Virus record (IMG/VR): IMGVR_UViG_3300034168_000925
Span: 1 to 29,672 of that record
Strand: one strand, 5' to 3'
DNA from: a virus
Length of the DNA: 29,672 bases
The position numbers and the translations under genes are program-made. The notes below the pieces were generated by a model that saw nothing but the letters and a program-made list of their open reading frames with translations, did no database searches and was not told where the DNA came from. Positions 1 to 7,891 of the stretch are shown piece by piece (the first letter of the stretch is position 1; the number at the start of each line of letters is the position of its first letter).

Positions 1-216
1 AAAACAGTTACAATTATAAAAGAAAAAGATCCTGTGCGTCAATTATACATAGGAGGTAATTTATTTGGTGATCAGACTAGTTTACAACTAATTACACCTG
101 GAATTTTATATAAAACAAAAAAAGATCATATATATCAAGTTAATGCAGGTATAAATTTTAATGGTACTATCACATATGGTGTTGGTGCTTATTGGAAAAT
201 ATCATTTAAAAAATAA
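1..216 (+). CDS. C-terminal part of an unidentified phage protein (5' end outside window)
   Basis: The frame is open from base 1 to a TAA at 214-216, so only the last 71 residues are visible. A GTG at position 34 could serve as a start, but the uninterrupted upstream frame makes a partial gene more likely. The visible part is rich in Gly, Tyr, Thr and Asn and has alternating polar and apolar residues, ending in YWKISFKK. That is compatible with beta-hairpins, as in small outer-membrane barrels or virion proteins. It lies 6 bp before the endolysin-like gene, so a lysis-module role such as a spanin is possible but not shown. No family is recognised. Confidence 0.6.
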   Translation, partial: KTVTIIKEKDPVRQLYIGGNLFGDQTSLQLITPGILYKTKKDHIYQVNAGINFNGTITYGVGAYWKISFKK

Positions 217-222
217 TAAACT

Positions 223-639
223 ATGGTAACAAGTGCACAATGTTTAAAAAAATATGGTGATCCAACATTAGAACGTAGTATGAATGTTTGGGATGTTCCT
301 ACTGAATTAGAAATAGGAGTTATACCTAAAAAAATATATTGCAACAAAGACATAGTCAAGCCTCTTGAACAAGCATTTAAAAACTTGATTCAACGTAACC
401 ATGTAAAAGAATTAAAAACTTGGGATGGATGTTTTAACATTAGACAAAAAAGAGGTTTGATAAGTATGTCATTACATTCATGGGGTATTGCAATTGATGT
501 TAATGCTGCATGGAATGGTCTTGGTAAAATACCAGTGTTATCTGCAGAATTTGTAAAATGTTTTACAGATGCAGGTTTTGAATGGGGTGGTACATGGACT
601 CGCAAAGATGGAATGCATTTTCAACTTGCTAAAGTATAA
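223..639 (+). CDS. M15-family peptidase, probable endolysin (VanY/L-Ala-D-Glu peptidase type)
   Basis: This 138-residue protein carries the zinc-peptidase signature of the M15/VanY superfamily. SLHSWGIAID (residues 83-92) supplies metal ligands H85 and D92, and FEWGGTW followed by KDGMHF (119-133) supplies the acidic catalytic region and the last ligand H132. Family members cut peptide crosslinks or stems in peptidoglycan. Single-domain proteins of this size are common phage endolysins, related in type to the T5 L-alanyl-D-glutamate peptidase. No signal peptide is visible, so a holin or membrane lesion would be needed for release. It sits in the late + strand block next to virion genes, which fits a lysis or virion-associated enzyme. 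The start is the first ATG after the preceding stop, 6 bp away. Confidence 0.88.
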   Translation: MVTSAQCLKKYGDPTLERSMNVWDVPTELEIGVIPKKIYCNKDIVKPLEQAFKNLIQRNHVKELKTWDGCFNIRQKRGLISMSLHSWGIAIDVNAAWNGLGKIPVLSAEFVKCFTDAGFEWGGTWTRKDGMHFQLAKV

Positions 640-660
640 AATAATTTAATATATATAATC

Positions 661-1056
661 ATGATAAATTTTGATATTACACCTTCAGATTTACAAGTAC
701 TTGTAAATGAAGTAAGACAATTAAAATTATTAATTTTAAATCAGTTACCACAAGTAGTATTAACTACTAGTACTAATATTTCAGCAAGTAATTTGGATTC
801 AAATGGTAATACACAAATAGGTAAAAATGTTGTTATAAATAATGGCGCATCAAACATTAATTATATTCTTGATGTTAATAGTGGATTTGTTGCAACTTAT
901 TTAAAAATTGGCACAGGAGCAGTTGCGTTTATTGCACAATCTGGAAGAACTTTAGTTTTAATTAATGGAATAAGTTCTATGATTGGTGATATTGGTAGTT
1001 CAGCAACAGTTTCAAGTGTGGGAACTGTAGATTATTTAAGAATAACAAATATATAA
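661..1056 (+). CDS. Small fibre-like virion protein, function unknown
   Basis: The 131-residue product begins with a hydrophobic, heptad-like segment (residues about 8-32, rich in Leu, Val and Gln) that could form a short trimeric coiled coil. It continues with Ser, Thr, Asn, Gly and Val-rich sequence of beta-helix or beta-sandwich character and has no cysteine. This is the usual composition of phage tail-fibre, spike or head-decoration proteins. It lies immediately before the large BspA-repeat adhesin, with a 1-bp gap, suggesting that both belong to the same host-recognition structure. I do not recognise a named family; the virion role is inferred from composition and context. Confidence 0.65.
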   Translation: MINFDITPSDLQVLVNEVRQLKLLILNQLPQVVLTTSTNISASNLDSNGNTQIGKNVVINNGASNINYILDVNSGFVATYLKIGTGAVAFIAQSGRTLVLINGISSMIGDIGSSATVSSVGTVDYLRITNI

Positions 1057-1057
1057 A

Positions 1058-3085
1058 ATGATGAATCCAGTAATATATTATGATTTATCTGATGCAAATA
1101 CACCAATTAGCACATTTATTTCTATATGGGATACCAGATTAGTATCTTCTGGTTCTTTCGAGGAAAATAAAATTTGTTTACCTTTAATATCTACTGGAAT
1201 TTATGATTTTATAGTTGATTGGGGTGATGGTACTAATAACACAATTGTCACATGGGATGACGTTAATGTTATTCATAGTTATGCAGTAGAAGGTGTTTAT
1301 AAAATATTAATTACTGGTACAATTAATGGGTGGCAATTTGCTAATACAGGTGATAGATTAAAGTTGCTTAATATATTACAATGGGGACCATTACAATTAG
1401 GTAGGGAAGGTGATTATTTTTATGGGTGTGAAAATTTAGTATTATCAAATGTTTCTGATGTATTAAACTTATCAGAAACTACTTCTTTATATAGAGCATT
1501 TTATCAATGTATAAGTATTACAACAATTAACAACATTAATAAATGGAATACATCTACAATAACAACTTTAAACAGAACATTTGATAGATGTATTAATTTT
1601 AATGATAATATTGGTAATTGGGATACAAGTAATGTTACCATTATGGAAAATGTATTTACGTCTGCATCAAAATTTAATAATGGTGACAATGTTTCAATAG
1701 GAGAATGGAATACTTCTAAAGTTACTACATTTAAAAATATGTTTGGTAGTGATTCTTTTACAGGATACATGATATTTAATCAATACATAGGTGATTGGGA
1801 TACATCACTATGTAATGATATGTCATTTATGTTTTTTAGAAATCCAAAATTTAATCAAGATATTGGTACTAAAAAAGTTACTAAAAATGGAGTACCTTAT
1901 CTTGCGTGGGATACAAAAAATGTGACAACCATGTTGTCAATGTTTTCGTCACAACCAACAGCTGGAATTATGCCAATTGGTGAATTTAACAATGGAGGTT
2001 CAAATAGTATTGGTAATTGGAATACAATTTCATTAACAACTACTCGATTTATGTTTCATTCTCAATGCAAGTTTGATCAAAATATTGGAACAAAAGAAGT
2101 TACTTTTTCTGGATTTCCAACTTACAATGCATGGGATACACAAAATATAATTGATATGGCTGCAATGTTTTATGGTCATATTAGCTCAGATATTACAGGT
2201 ATATTTAATAATAAAGGTAGCGGAAAAATAGCAAATTGGAATACTTCAAAAGTTACTACAATGTCTTCAATGTTTTCTAGACAAAAATTATTTAATCAAC
2301 CTATAGGTACTTCACAAGTTACAGTTGGAGCATCTACTTATTTAGCATGGGATACCATATTAGTAAACAGTATGAGTTTTATGTTTTTTAATAATTTAGA
2401 TGCTATATTTAATAATGGAAATAGTTCTTCTATAGGTTTATGGGACACATCAAAAGTTACTACAATGGTGCAAATGTTTACAGGTGCTCCATTTTTTGAT
2501 CAAAATATAGGACCACGTACAGTTACTGGATTACGAATAACTCCATATACATCATGGGATGTTGGTTTAGTAACAGATTTTAGTTTTATGTTTTATGCTT
2601 TTTCTTTTCCAAAAAACATGTCAATTTTTAATAATGGTGGAGGAACACCTCAAGGTGGATCTAATTCTATTCAAAATTGGAATACTGTTTCTGCATTAAA
2701 TATGAGATATATGTTTTATAATAACTTATCATTTAATAGACCAATTTCATGGAATACTTCTACAGTAACAAACATGACATCAATGTTTAGAAATGCAATT
2801 GGATTTAATAGACATTTGGGTACATTAAATGTTTCTGCTGTTACAACTTTTGGAAGTAGTACAGATTTAACAGATCAATTTATGGCATTTAAAACTTTTA
2901 ATAATTATTCATATGATAATTATGATAAAACGTTAATTGAATGGGCAACTAGACCAGTTTTACCAAATAAAATAATTTCTTTTGGCACAGCAAAATATTC
3001 TGCAGCAGCAATTGCAGCAAGATCAATACTAACATCTTCACCTAATAATTGGACAATTATTGACGGTGGACAAATAATTTTATAA
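1058..3085 (+). CDS. Large adhesin-like virion protein: PKD-type domain plus about 13 BspA/DUF285 repeats
   Basis: The N-terminal part has a PKD-like Ig fold signature (DWGDGT at 54-59, HSY and VEGVYKILI at 73-86). From about residue 140 to 610 runs a chain of units matching the BspA-like, DUF285 surface-protein repeat, with the core pattern W(N/D)T-x-x-V-T-x-M-x-x-MF followed by FN..IG. I count 13 such cores, for example KWNTSTITTL, NWNTSKVTTM and LWDTSKVTTM. Many alternate between a short spacer (FNNGG..SIG.WNT) and a longer one (IGTK.VT....Y.AWDT), so the array looks built from a doubled unit. DUF285 repeats are known in bacterial surface adhesins, so a receptor-binding or tail-fibre role is inferred. 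Two ATGs occur in tandem at 1058 and 1061; the first is used here. The next gene overlaps by 1 bp. Confidence 0.85.
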   Translation: MMNPVIYYDLSDANTPISTFISIWDTRLVSSGSFEENKICLPLISTGIYDFIVDWGDGTNNTIVTWDDVNVIHSYAVEGVYKILITGTINGWQFANTGDRLKLLNILQWGPLQLGREGDYFYGCENLVLSNVSDVLNLSETTSLYRAFYQCISITTINNINKWNTSTITTLNRTFDRCINFNDNIGNWDTSNVTIMENVFTSASKFNNGDNVSIGEWNTSKVTTFKNMFGSDSFTGYMIFNQYIGDWDTSLCNDMSFMFFRNPKFNQDIGTKKVTKNGVPYLAWDTKNVTTMLSMFSSQPTAGIMPIGEFNNGGSNSIGNWNTISLTTTRFMFHSQCKFDQNIGTKEVTFSGFPTYNAWDTQNIIDMAAMFYGHISSDITGIFNNKGSGKIANWNTSKVTTMSSMFSRQKLFNQPIGTSQVTVGASTYLAWDTILVNSMSFMFFNNLDAIFNNGNSSSIGLWDTSKVTTMVQMFTGAPFFDQNIGPRTVTGLRITPYTSWDVGLVTDFSFMFYAFSFPKNMSIFNNGGGTPQGGSNSIQNWNTVSALNMRYMFYNNLSFNRPISWNTSTVTNMTSMFRNAIGFNRHLGTLNVSAVTTFGSSTDLTDQFMAFKTFNNYSYDNYDKTLIEWATRPVLPNKIISFGTAKYSAAAIAARSILTSSPNNWTIIDGGQIIL

Positions 3086-3351
3086 TGACAACAACAGACA
3101 TTAATTACCCAAAAGTAAAAACTTATTTCATTAATTATAATAATGAAACAGATGTTGTATACGGTTTTGTATTACCATCTCAATGCATGAGTACTGGTAT
3201 GAATAATACATTTCAAACACCTTCATTAAATGCACTTATAGAAAAATTAAAAGTTGATTTTAACATTAATTATGTTGAGAATATACCAGTAGATATTGAA
3301 CCTTTTGAGAACATTGATAATGATCCAGGATATATTTCAAATGAACAATAA
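3085..3351 (+). CDS. Small acidic protein closing the late + strand block, function unknown
   Basis: An 88-residue protein whose ATG shares its A with the TAA stop of the adhesin gene (TAATG), so it is probably translated by re-initiation. The C-terminal 30 residues are acidic (PVDIEPFENIDNDPGY). There is no signal peptide, membrane segment or recognised motif. The tight coupling to the adhesin suggests an assembly partner or fibre chaperone, or a small virion subunit, but nothing in the sequence proves it. It is the last + strand gene before the terminator near 3400. Confidence 0.7.
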   Translation: MTTTDINYPKVKTYFINYNNETDVVYGFVLPSQCMSTGMNNTFQTPSLNALIEKLKVDFNINYVENIPVDIEPFENIDNDPGYISNEQ

Positions 3352-3396
3352 AATAGCTGTACTTTTTAGTTAGTTAGTTTTCTTTCTCTTCTGTTG

Positions 3397-3424
3397 AAAG
3401 ACCCCCATTACTGGGGGTTTTTCT
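3397..3424 (+). terminator. Rho-independent terminator at the convergent junction
   Basis: A perfect stem ACCCCC (3401-3406) / GGGGGT (3413-3418) with loop ATTACT is flanked by AAAG before and a T-rich run after (3418-3422), so the stem can extend by A-U pairs. The orientation is right for ending the + strand late block 46 bp after its last stop. On the other strand it is followed by a weaker T-rich run, so it may also stop the - strand block, whose last gene ends at 3423. Confidence 0.88.
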
Positions 3425-3515
3425 ATTTACTTCCTTTTTTAATTAAATAATACCATAACCAAATAATATGTGGTCTGATAAACTCGTATGCAATAAATAT
3501 TAATAAGTATTTCAT
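3423..3515 (-). CDS. Very small (30 aa) probable membrane protein
   Basis: An ATG at 3515 opens a 30-residue frame that ends at TAG (3425-3423), reading MKYLLIFIAYEFIRPHIIWL and then WYYLIKKGSK. Nearly the whole peptide is hydrophobic and aromatic, with a basic C-terminus, as expected for a single-pass inner-membrane peptide. It begins 15 bp after the stop of the HAD gene and fills the space up to the terminator, so it would be the last gene of the - strand block. Its size makes it uncertain, but composition and placement favour a real gene. Confidence 0.5.
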   Translation of the reverse strand: MKYLLIFIAYEFIRPHIIWLWYYLIKKGSK

Positions 3516-3530
3516 TAAATTTTTATTTAA

Positions 3531-3956
3531 TTAAATTATTTTTTGTTCAACAAGTAATTGTTCAACTTTTACCCAATCAACAAAAGGTCTATGTGATATA
3601 CTTGTATCATATTTTAATGGACATCCTAATGCAGAATCATCTATCATTAAATCAGCATAACTTTTAGGACTTTCTGTCCAATTATGTTGATCAGGATTAG
3701 ATTGTACTCCGTGTAAAGGAATATCATTGTCTATGAACCATTGTATTGCATCATTTAAAAATGTGCCTTTTACATCTGGTGTTATATGTTCTCCTATACT
3801 TTTAAAAGTAATTCTATTACTTCTCATTGTAAAAAGAATCAAGTGATGTCCAGCATGAACTAATTTCTTTAGTACTGGTACAGCACCAATACTTTTCCCT
3901 ATTTGTGGAAAACTGTGAGTAACACAAGTTCCATCAAAATCAATGTTTATTGTCAT
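3531..3956 (-). CDS. HAD-superfamily phosphatase-like protein
   Basis: The 141-residue protein has HAD motif I near the N-terminus (INIDFDGT; nucleophile D6, acid/base D8), a motif II candidate LFTMRS, and a motif IV-like acidic pair in LMIDDSALGCPL. The compact size and lack of a large cap resemble small phage HAD hydrolases and the phosphatase half of polynucleotide kinases. The substrate cannot be read from the sequence. Its ATG overlaps the TGA of the dNMP kinase gene (ATGA), so the two are translationally coupled; a role in nucleotide or nucleic-acid end metabolism is an inference from that pairing. Confidence 0.8.
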   Translation of the reverse strand: MTINIDFDGTCVTHSFPQIGKSIGAVPVLKKLVHAGHHLILFTMRSNRITFKSIGEHITPDVKGTFLNDAIQWFIDNDIPLHGVQSNPDQHNWTESPKSYADLMIDDSALGCPLKYDTSISHRPFVDWVKVEQLLVEQKII

Positions 3957-4666
3957 ATAAGTTTTTCTGTTATTAATATTTCTCTTACTTTTTCTACAAG
4001 TTCTTCCATAGTACCGTCATTGAAAATTTCATAATCAAACTTAGCATCATCAAGAGCTGTTTCTGAAGGATGTTCTGTAAAAGCTTCTCTACTTAATAAA
4101 TGAGTTTTACCTGTTTTAGAATGTTTAATAGGAAGTTTTTCTCTAACCACTCTAATAGTAATACCTTTTCTTTCTACAACAGCTTCCAATTCATTAGGAA
4201 ATCTAACATCTGTAATAATCCAATTAGGATATACATGTTGGTCAATAAATCCTGCAGCTCTTGTAGGAACTTCTGATCTATGAATTTCATACTTATAATC
4301 AGCAAATAAAGCATTTACCCATACATTTGTATGTAATCCATCACGCATTGCTTCTGTACCAAGTTTTTGAAGAAGTTCTCTTACAGACATTAATTCATTA
4401 AACAAAAATTTTGCAAATGGTTCAATGTTGTTTAAAGGATTATGTCTTACAGTTCCCCATTCTTCACCAAGAATAACTTTCTTAAACTCTTGATCTTCAA
4501 ACTTTTCTACAGGAATACCTGTAAGTATTGATGCAATTGTTTTTAATTTGCCAGCAAACTTTTTGATTTCACATGTTTGATCTTTATTTGTATAAAGCAA
4601 TTTTTGAATTATTGTACCTACTGTATCTTTGCCAGCACCTATTTTACCGTTTATACCTATTATCAT
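3953..4666 (-). CDS. Deoxynucleoside monophosphate kinase
   Basis: The 237-residue protein opens with a P-loop, GKIGAGKDT (7-15), typical of the phage dNMP kinase/adenylate-kinase-like group. Further family marks are QKLGTEAMRDGLHTNVWVNA, which resembles the LLQ.LGTE....D...W segment, and WIITDVRFPNELEAV, the DVRFPNE stretch that is nearly diagnostic. The enzyme phosphorylates dNMPs to dNDPs, feeding phage DNA synthesis in the cytoplasm. It is coupled by ATGA overlaps to a small zinc-ribbon gene upstream and to the HAD gene downstream. Together with dUTPase at 19488 it forms the nucleotide-supply part of the phage. Confidence 0.85.
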   Translation of the reverse strand: MIIGINGKIGAGKDTVGTIIQKLLYTNKDQTCEIKKFAGKLKTIASILTGIPVEKFEDQEFKKVILGEEWGTVRHNPLNNIEPFAKFLFNELMSVRELLQKLGTEAMRDGLHTNVWVNALFADYKYEIHRSEVPTRAAGFIDQHVYPNWIITDVRFPNELEAVVERKGITIRVVREKLPIKHSKTGKTHLLSREAFTEHPSETALDDAKFDYEIFNDGTMEELVEKVREILITEKLI

Positions 4667-4770
4667 TTTATTGGTTTGTTTTTAGTGTTACACGTTTTAC
4701 ATTCAAGTGTTTCAGTATCAAAGTTTTTCTCTGTCTTACACTTATCACAATATTTATATAATGCTATCAT
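4663..4770 (-). CDS. 35-residue zinc-ribbon protein
   Basis: A short frame encodes a peptide with two CxxC knuckles, YCDKCK (residues 7-12) and ECKTCN (24-29), spaced 12 residues apart as in a minimal zinc ribbon. Both ends are ATGA overlaps: its ATG (4770-4768) overlaps the TGA of the 85-aa gene upstream, and its TGA (4665-4663) overlaps the ATG of the dNMP kinase. That double coupling is strong evidence that it is translated, despite its length. A nucleic-acid or protein-binding role is typical of such ribbons, but the partner is unknown. Confidence 0.8.
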   Translation of the reverse strand: MIALYKYCDKCKTEKNFDTETLECKTCNTKNKPIK

Positions 4771-5024
4771 TTCAAACCATCCATGATGGTTAATAATCTA
4801 GATTTTATAACTTTTGAGTCAATGTCAATATTATAAAATCTTCTAAGATACCTTTTTGTCAATTTAACAGTATCAAGTTTTGTATTTTTACCAGCAACTT
4901 TTACTAATGCTTTTAAAATAATATCAATCATAGGTTCGTTATTTAATAATTCAACTTTCTTTTTTAATACTTTTAATCTTATTTCAAGATTTAATACATC
5001 TTGCATGTGATCATTTATTTTCAT
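4767..5024 (-). CDS. Small Lys/Leu-rich helical protein, unknown function
   Basis: An 85-residue basic protein, predicted mostly helical, with a possible coiled-coil segment at the N-terminus (residues 10-30, LNLEIRLKVLKKKVELL). The later half (KLTKRYLRRFYNIDIDSKVIKSRLLTIM) has the look of a small DNA- or RNA-binding helical domain, but no family is recognised. It is the first gene after the terminator at 5042-5059 and starts a coupled chain of four genes: this one, the zinc ribbon, dNMP kinase and HAD phosphatase. Confidence 0.7.
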   Translation of the reverse strand: MKINDHMQDVLNLEIRLKVLKKKVELLNNEPMIDIILKALVKVAGKNTKLDTVKLTKRYLRRFYNIDIDSKVIKSRLLTIMDGLK

Positions 5025-5037
5025 ATTTATAATATTT

Positions 5038-5059
5038 AAAAAGGGGTATTTCTACCCCT
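5038..5059 (-). terminator. Rho-independent terminator with GAAA tetraloop (- strand)
   Basis: Read on the - strand, the stem AGGGGTA / TACCCCT closes a GAAA tetraloop (loop at 5049-5052) and runs directly into a T-run (5042-5038). It lies 11 bp after the stop of the DUF932-like gene, so it ends or attenuates the polymerase transcript before the dNMP kinase group. Confidence 0.9.
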
Positions 5060-5069
5060 CTTATAATTA

Positions 5070-5882
5070 CTAAAATGGAAGTTCTACATAAATTTCTTCA
5101 TCAATTGTTTCTGGTTCTTCAACTGGATAAGTTGCTTCTTCTGTTTCAACAGCAGGATCAAAATTAAATGCATCTGAAAATACTTGATGCATTTTAATAT
5201 GATCATCCATCCAGGTAGAAGGATGCGCATCTTTTAATGCAAGAGAAATATGATTATACAAAACCCACGCGCTTCCTTCATGAGCATCATAATTAAAACT
5301 TGGTTTTTCCATTTCTTTTTTAATCATGTTTAACTGCATAGTAGTTAAAATTTGTTCTTCAAAAAATAGTTTACCAAGAATAGTATACATTAAACTATCA
5401 GAAATTAATATATCTTTTAATTTATGTTTATGTTCTACAAGTGTAGACCAGTATTCTTCTGAATCTTTTATAAATTCAGATATTTTACCAGCAGCAAGTA
5501 AATCTGCAGCACCTTTGTGAACGCGTTTATATGCACCAAATTTAGAATTTGATAACATCATACCGTTCATACATACTTTTACCAATCCTCCAAGCGAGAA
5601 TCTAAATGCATATTGTTTATTATACGAATTCATAAAGTTTGCAGATAATTCAATATCTGGATCACTTTTATAATTCAATTTAAAATTTCCAATTGCTACA
5701 GTACCATCTTGTGTACATCTGTAATCTTCGCCAGTTATAATATACCCTGCTGCAGTTATTTCAGTTCTCACACGATTGACAACATCTTTGTGAGAAATAG
5801 GTGTATAAGTTTTTGTTTTTTCTGGTAATGGTGCACTTAGCATTTTTCCATAGGCAACCATGCCATTTATTGTTCTTTTCAT
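5070..5882 (-). CDS. DUF932-like phage protein
   Basis: The 270-residue protein resembles the DUF932/phage-plasmid-like family. The core SLGGLVKVCMNGMMLSN (residues about 97-113) matches the family's conserved stretch around a Cys-x-Asn-Gly, and it is followed by a His/Lys-rich region (YKRVHKGAADLL) and an amphipathic helical C-terminal half. The last 30 residues are acidic and probably disordered. Proteins of this family occur in many phages and plasmids, often near recombination or replication genes; their biochemical role is not settled. It lies 1 bp after the polymerase stop and is followed by a strong terminator, so it ends the polymerase transcript. Confidence 0.6.
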   Translation of the reverse strand: MKRTINGMVAYGKMLSAPLPEKTKTYTPISHKDVVNRVRTEITAAGYIITGEDYRCTQDGTVAIGNFKLNYKSDPDIELSANFMNSYNKQYAFRFSLGGLVKVCMNGMMLSNSKFGAYKRVHKGAADLLAAGKISEFIKDSEEYWSTLVEHKHKLKDILISDSLMYTILGKLFFEEQILTTMQLNMIKKEMEKPSFNYDAHEGSAWVLYNHISLALKDAHPSTWMDDHIKMHQVFSDAFNFDPAVETEEATYPVEEPETIDEEIYVELPF

Positions 5883-5883
5883 T

Positions 5884-7860
5884 TTAAAAGAGACTTAATT
5901 GTTGATTCATTTTTTCTTGAGGTAATATTGTAGAAGAATTTTCTACTTTTTTTATCTCGTCATATATTTTATCTAAATAATATTTTTCATTTACATCATA
6001 ATCTAACCATTCTTTTTCTTCAAACTTATTAAATATAGTTTGCATATGCTTACCACTTTCAAGTTGAATTTCGCGATGGTCTGGATTACATTTAATTAGT
6101 TTTACACCATTGTTTGAAATATAATATCTGATTAACTTTTGAAGTTTTTTAACTTCGTATACACCATCTTTTACTGCTCTTTGCTCAAAGTACCAATCAC
6201 CTTTTAATTTTGCTCCTGCACAATAATCATAGATTTCTCTATTTTCTTCTAAGAACACTTTAGGATCAATTCCTTTAATAAAATATGCATACAAAGCTTT
6301 AGGTATTATCAAGTGTGATTTATTTTTATGAAGTGCCAATTCTTCATATTCAAAACGACCTTTGCACTTTGTTTTGCCATCAGTATAAACTGCAATGTAA
6401 TTGTTTACATCACCAATAATCATTTTGTCATATTCTACAGTTTCAAGTTGTAAAGATGTCAAATCTTCCCACTCTTTGCAGATTTCATAAAATAATTTTT
6501 CATCTTGTTCATCAACCAAAAATTCCAAACCATCAGTATTTTGCATAAGTGGTTGAGCACTAGGTATTCTAGTGGCAATCATTTCATACAGCATAGATAG
6601 TTGTAATTGACCATTGATAGTAATCCTAAAAGTAAATTCAGGATCGTACAAAAATGAATATTTATTTTTACTTAATCCATAAGTAGAATTTAGTATAATT
6701 TTAAATAGATAATTCAAAGGAGATGTTTTTGGATATTTCTTTCTTTCTTCAAAAAACCATTCATATAATTCACAAAAATCTTTTTTAGGTATATGAGCTG
6801 GAGACCATTCATTTTTAATTGCAAGATTTGGATAAAAAGAGGTAACATCTGCAGAAAGAATTTTCTTACCGTTACCTGCTTTATATATACCAGATCTAAT
6901 ACAACCATGGAGACCACCTAGTCCATAATCTGTAGGAACTCCTTTGTACATCATTCTATACTTAGGACCTTTTGTTTGTGTTTGTTCAATATCAATTGTT
7001 GTGTTTACAATTTGACTTTTAAACCAGTTAAAAACACCTGTAAATTCTGGTGTAGTAAAACTAATCATAGGAAGAAGAATATTTCTGACAACTACGCTAT
7101 CGCGTTCTGTTCGCATTACTCTAATTGCTTTCTTGTCTTTTTGTAATTTTTCAGATAAAAAGTGTAAAAATATCTCTTTACTGATTCTTGGCTCACTAGC
7201 AGAAAGTAAATTCAAATTATATGTTGCACTTAACTCTGCTCTTAAATTGATTTGACTTGCCATTACTCGTTCTCCTTTAGAATTACGAAGAACAAATATT
7301 TGTTTTGTTGACCTAACATCATTTATACAATAACTAATAATAGAATCTAATGATTCATCATTTAAAACTGGCTGTGTATGATGATGTGGCATTTCTTCCA
7401 CACTAAACCAATCCATAGAAAATTGTATCCACTTTAAAGAACATCTTTTTGCCATACCATCCCAATGATTCAACTTAAATATGTCTACACATTGAATAGT
7501 AAGTTTAAATTCTGGATAATCTAGCCATTGACCAGTGTTGGATTTTTTAATTACTTCTCCAGCATATTGAGCAATTGTACCAGAAATATCATTAGATGAT
7601 AAGCGTGACATTTCTTCTCTGTTTTCAAGTATGAATTCAGTTATTTGAGCATCAAATGCTAAATTATTATAACCAAGATGCCAATCTTTATGATCTATGT
7701 TGTCATCTAAAAAAGCAAGAAACTTTTTAAAATCATTTTTGTCTCTATTGATGACAAAAGTATGAGTTTCATCAGAATCATATGCTCTAAATACAGCAAC
7801 AAAACAATTGACAATTGTTTCATAATCCATTACCCAAAATATTCTATTACGCTTTTCCAT
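5884..7860 (-). CDS. Family B DNA polymerase with 3'-5' exonuclease
   Basis: The 658-residue enzyme has the proofreading motifs Exo I (D12-Y-E14), Exo II (YNNLAFD, D70) and Exo III (YCIND, Y177 and D181). The linker motif YGLGGLHG (312-319) and the polymerase motifs follow: A (DVTSFYPNL, D338), B (KIILNSTYG, a perfect K-x3-NSxYG at 387-395) and C (NTDGLEF, 441-447). Motif C has Asn in place of the first Asp of DTD but keeps the second, catalytic Asp (D443). There is no long insert between motifs A and B, so protein-primed TPR domains are absent. The C-terminus is QLSLF, a sliding-clamp-binding motif. It is probably the replicative polymerase, as in crAss-like phages that use PolB. Confidence 0.95.
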   Translation of the reverse strand: MEKRNRIFWVMDYETIVNCFVAVFRAYDSDETHTFVINRDKNDFKKFLAFLDDNIDHKDWHLGYNNLAFDAQITEFILENREEMSRLSSNDISGTIAQYAGEVIKKSNTGQWLDYPEFKLTIQCVDIFKLNHWDGMAKRCSLKWIQFSMDWFSVEEMPHHHTQPVLNDESLDSIISYCINDVRSTKQIFVLRNSKGERVMASQINLRAELSATYNLNLLSASEPRISKEIFLHFLSEKLQKDKKAIRVMRTERDSVVVRNILLPMISFTTPEFTGVFNWFKSQIVNTTIDIEQTQTKGPKYRMMYKGVPTDYGLGGLHGCIRSGIYKAGNGKKILSADVTSFYPNLAIKNEWSPAHIPKKDFCELYEWFFEERKKYPKTSPLNYLFKIILNSTYGLSKNKYSFLYDPEFTFRITINGQLQLSMLYEMIATRIPSAQPLMQNTDGLEFLVDEQDEKLFYEICKEWEDLTSLQLETVEYDKMIIGDVNNYIAVYTDGKTKCKGRFEYEELALHKNKSHLIIPKALYAYFIKGIDPKVFLEENREIYDYCAGAKLKGDWYFEQRAVKDGVYEVKKLQKLIRYYISNNGVKLIKCNPDHREIQLESGKHMQTIFNKFEEKEWLDYDVNEKYYLDKIYDEIKKVENSSTILPQEKMNQQLSLF

Positions 7861-7891
7861 TAACTTTTAATATATATCCAGAATTACATTC

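Noticed and set aside
1504-1770. Long open frame on the - strand inside the adhesin gene
   Set aside because: It is a shadow of the repeated, biased codons of the DUF285 array; it has no start context and no plausible protein character.
1058-3085. Diversity-generating retroelement acting on the adhesin
   Set aside because: No reverse transcriptase, template repeat or accessory gene is present in the window, and the repeats do not show a variable/template pair.
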